10,000 nt of DNA from Neocallimastix lanati (nom. inval.). Lineage: Eukaryota > Neocallimastigomycota > Neocallimastigomycetes > Neocallimastigales > Neocallimastigaceae. Of this stretch, positions 8,081-10,000 are shown in pieces. A program made the position numbers and the translations under genes. Within the stretch, counting starts at the first letter, position 1, and each line of letters starts with the position of its first letter. The stretch covers positions 127,501-137,500 of the forward strand of contig JACVTC010000122.1 in assembly GCA_016946835.1 (NCBI GenBank), in the 5' to 3' direction. The notes beneath the pieces are model-generated. The model was not told the DNA's origin. It saw only the letters and a list, made by a program, of their open reading frames with translations, and ran no database searches.

Positions 8081-8817
8081 TTCAATAATTTTAAACATAT
8101 TTTAATATAATTTACATATTTATAATATAGAGGATTAAATTAATGTTAAATATCGTATTTGTGAAAAATTTATATTTATATATATGTAACTATTATTTTA
8201 ATTAATTAATCAGGACATTGACTTTTTAATAATAAAATAAAGTAATTAAAAAAAAAAAAACCTTTGAATATTATTATTATTTTTATTTAAATCCATTCTT
8301 AAATTTTTTAAAATATAAAATTATCAATATTAATACATTTATAATTTCTTTTAGTTTTTTAGTTTTTTTTTTTTTTTTTTTGGTATTTTATATTTTGAGT
8401 AACATTCATTCTTAGCAAATTTATGGATAATTTACATACCGTAATTACACGTGTTATTCAGACTTTTTAAATCTTTAGATTAACCAATGATTTATAAAAT
8501 ATAAAACTTTAAATAGTATAAACTTTGCGATTGGATTATTTCAATTATATGCATTTTTTTTTTTTTTTTTTTTAATTATTTTTATTAAATTTTCATTCTT
8601 ATTTTATTATAGTTAATATAAAATTTTGAAGGATAGAAAATTAAAATAGAATTTAATTTTATAAACTTCTTAATCAAAAATAGAAAAGAAATATCATCAT
8701 TTAAATAGAAGTAATCTATTTTTTTTTTATCAATATAAAAACTATTTAATAATATTATAATTTATATATCAAATTTTGTTTATAATTTATTATACATTTC
8801 AATATAATAATATAATA
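8081..8817. other. Intergenic spacer upstream of the RPC37 gene
   Basis: This is A+T-rich, with several T runs (about 8360-8380 and 8556-8573). The stretch 8395-8555 is more complex and contains the candidate promoter elements listed separately. No coding frame was seen. Confidence 0.6.
8441..8534 (+). promoter_or_regulatory. Possible upstream elements: CACGTG E-box and two CCAAT boxes
   Basis: The palindrome ACACGTGT (8447-8454) contains a CACGTG E-box, the site used by fungal bHLH factors of the Cbf1/Pho4 type. It overlaps a second palindrome, GTAATTAC (8441-8448). CCAAT lies at 8484-8488 and its reverse ATTGG at 8530-8534; these are typical sites for the HAP/NF-Y complex. They sit about 280-380 bp before the ATG at 8818, a plausible distance. 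The role is inferred from motif and position alone. Confidence 0.3.
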
Positions 8818-9926
8818 ATGGAAGAAAACGACAAAATTGGTAATATAAAACTAGCAAATAAATATTTATAAATATAATAACAATAAAACTATTGAAAGTA
8901 AAAATAAAGATATAAATTAATATAAAACTAAAATATAATATATTACTAATATTCATAATCCTTATATTACTACATTAAATATTACAATAATGTTTTGAAA
9001 TCTAATTTTGAAATTTATTAAAAAAAAAAATTCAACCAATTTTTAATTCAAAATTCATTACATTTCTTAAATAACTATTGTTTATTTTTATTTTTTATTA
9101 TGACTTGTTTAAAAATAAAAATAAAAATAAAAATAAAAATAAATTATAATAAAAATAAAAAAAAAAAAAAAATTGATTCCTAATTCCTTCATAAAATTAT
9201 AAAGTTCAAGAAATTGATATTTTTTTATCCAATCCAAAAAATCCTCATTACTTATTACAATACCCAATAAGAACTATACCTTTCAATGAAAATAATTTTC
9301 CATTTGAAGCTAGAATTAAACCAAATGCTCAACAATTAGAATTAGATTTAACATTAAATACCAGGTCAAGTACTTTTGATAGACAAAAGGCTGATGAATT
9401 AGCAAGAGGTTTAGTTGAAGAAAGTAGTATCAGTCCAGGTCGTAAACTTATTAAAAAAGGAGAAACTTTAGATAAACAAACATTATCTTCTTCATTATTA
9501 CCAAAGAATGGAAATTATATGTTTGGTGTAGTTAAAAATGGTAATATAGTATTAACATATAGATATTATAATTAATTTTTTAAATTATTATCATTATAAT
9601 GATTTGAGAATTATTAATAATTTTAAATATATATATATATATACATATCCTATAATAAATTTCTAATTATATATTTATAATATATATATATTATAAATTA
9701 TTATATTATTATTGTTATTTTTTTTTTTAAAAAATTAAAAAATTATACATTTTCCTTTCTCAAAAAAAAAAAAAAAAAAACAGATGGTCTTCATATTTCA
9801 CCAATTACTTCTTTATTACAACTTCGTCCAAATTTTAAATATTTAGATAATATCGATAAAATTGAAAAATTAAAGAGTTCAAAAGAAAATGAAGAAGAGC
9901 AAGAACCAGTTTCAAGACTTGTTCAA
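8818..9926 (+). CDS. RPC37: RNA polymerase III subunit RPC5/RPC37, first 167 residues in three exons (3' end outside window)
   Basis: This subunit of RNA polymerase III pairs with RPC53/RPC4 to form the TFIIF-like subcomplex that acts in initiation, termination and reinitiation on tRNA, 5S and other small-RNA genes in the nucleus. Exons are 8818-8839, 9205-9540 and 9784-9926. They join in frame (junction codons GTT for V8 and GAT for D120) and leave 167 codons with no stop. Family landmarks are the N-terminal VQEIDIFL (8-15), QYPIR (26-30), ARIKPNAQQLELDL (43-56), DKQTL (97-101), GVVKNDGLHISPI (115-127) and LLQLRPNFKYLD (130-141). These follow the order and spacing of human POLR3E. The remaining part of the dimerisation region and the C-terminus lie outside the window. 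Identification is strong. The 22-bp first exon rests on splice signals plus the match of VQEID, and has no transcript support here. Reading through intron 2 unspliced would end at TAA 9573-9575. Confidence 0.9.
8840..9204 (+). other. RPC37 intron 1 (365 bp)
   Basis: The donor is GTAATAT after ATTG. The acceptor AAG is at 9202-9204, just before TTCAAGAAATTGAT. A CTAAT branch-point-like string lies at 9180-9184, about 21 nt before the acceptor. The intron interrupts codon 8 after its first base. It carries an (AAAAAT)n array at about 9111-9141. Confidence 0.75.
9541..9783 (+). other. RPC37 intron 2 (243 bp)
   Basis: The donor is GTAATAT and the acceptor CAG (9781-9783). It interrupts a codon after its first base. 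The pyrimidine tract TTTCCTTTCTC (9751-9761) is separated from the acceptor by 19 A residues (9762-9780), an unusual layout for a 3' splice site. Confidence 0.85.
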
Positions 9927-9928
9927 GT

Positions 9929-9967
<39 letters not shown>

Positions 9968-10000
9968 ATTTATATATAAAAGGGTCTTTATATTTAAATT
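9927..10000 (+). other. RPC37 intron 3, 5' part
   Basis: The donor GTAA follows codon CAA (phase 0). It is at once followed by 36 T (9931-9966). The intron continues past the window end, so the acceptor is not visible. The frame of exon 3 continues only as a stretch of phenylalanine codons, which supports a splice here. Confidence 0.7.

Noticed and set aside
9541-9575. Stop codon at 9573-9575 as the end of the RPC37 protein
   Set aside because: Conserved family sequence resumes in frame at 9784 after a proper donor and acceptor, so the stop is intronic.

Overview
The window looks like part of the nuclear genome of a very A+T-rich eukaryote, most likely an anaerobic gut fungus (Neocallimastigomycota). 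The reasons are intergenic DNA that is almost entirely A and T with long homopolymers and microsatellites, host genes at roughly 30% G+C, spliceosomal introns with GTAATA/GTAATT donors, asparagine/serine-rich protein segments, and an intronless gene of bacterial character between the host genes. Rumen-dwelling anaerobic fungi are known for such transfers. A Dictyostelium-like amoeba has similar base composition and cannot be excluded from sequence alone.

Layout. Positions 1-1132 (minus strand) hold the N-terminal 377 residues of a PH-domain protein whose 3' end lies outside the window. Positions 1133-7023 are about 5.9 kb with no convincing gene. They contain poly-A/T runs, (A)n(GA)n tracts, a 7-bp minisatellite with a 36-bp higher-order repeat, a diverged 115-145 bp direct duplication, a 20-bp tandem repeat and one isolated 19-bp perfect hairpin. 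Positions 7024-7563 (plus strand) hold a complete 179-residue acidic soluble protein that resembles small immunity proteins of bacterial toxin systems. Positions 7564-8080 are G+C-richer than the flanks and contain a long reading frame broken by two stops around a 38-A tract. They may be a decayed gene or the rest of a transferred segment.

Positions 8081-8817 are A+T-rich spacer with possible promoter elements. Positions 8818-10000 (plus strand) hold the first three exons of the RNA polymerase III subunit RPC5/RPC37 (human POLR3E). A 22-bp first exon carries the start codon. Two complete introns and the start of a third can be placed because the spliced frame matches the conserved N-terminus of the family.

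The three genes show no functional link. The main item of interest is the bacterial-like immunity-type gene, alone and without a recognisable toxin partner, together with the odd sequence that follows it.
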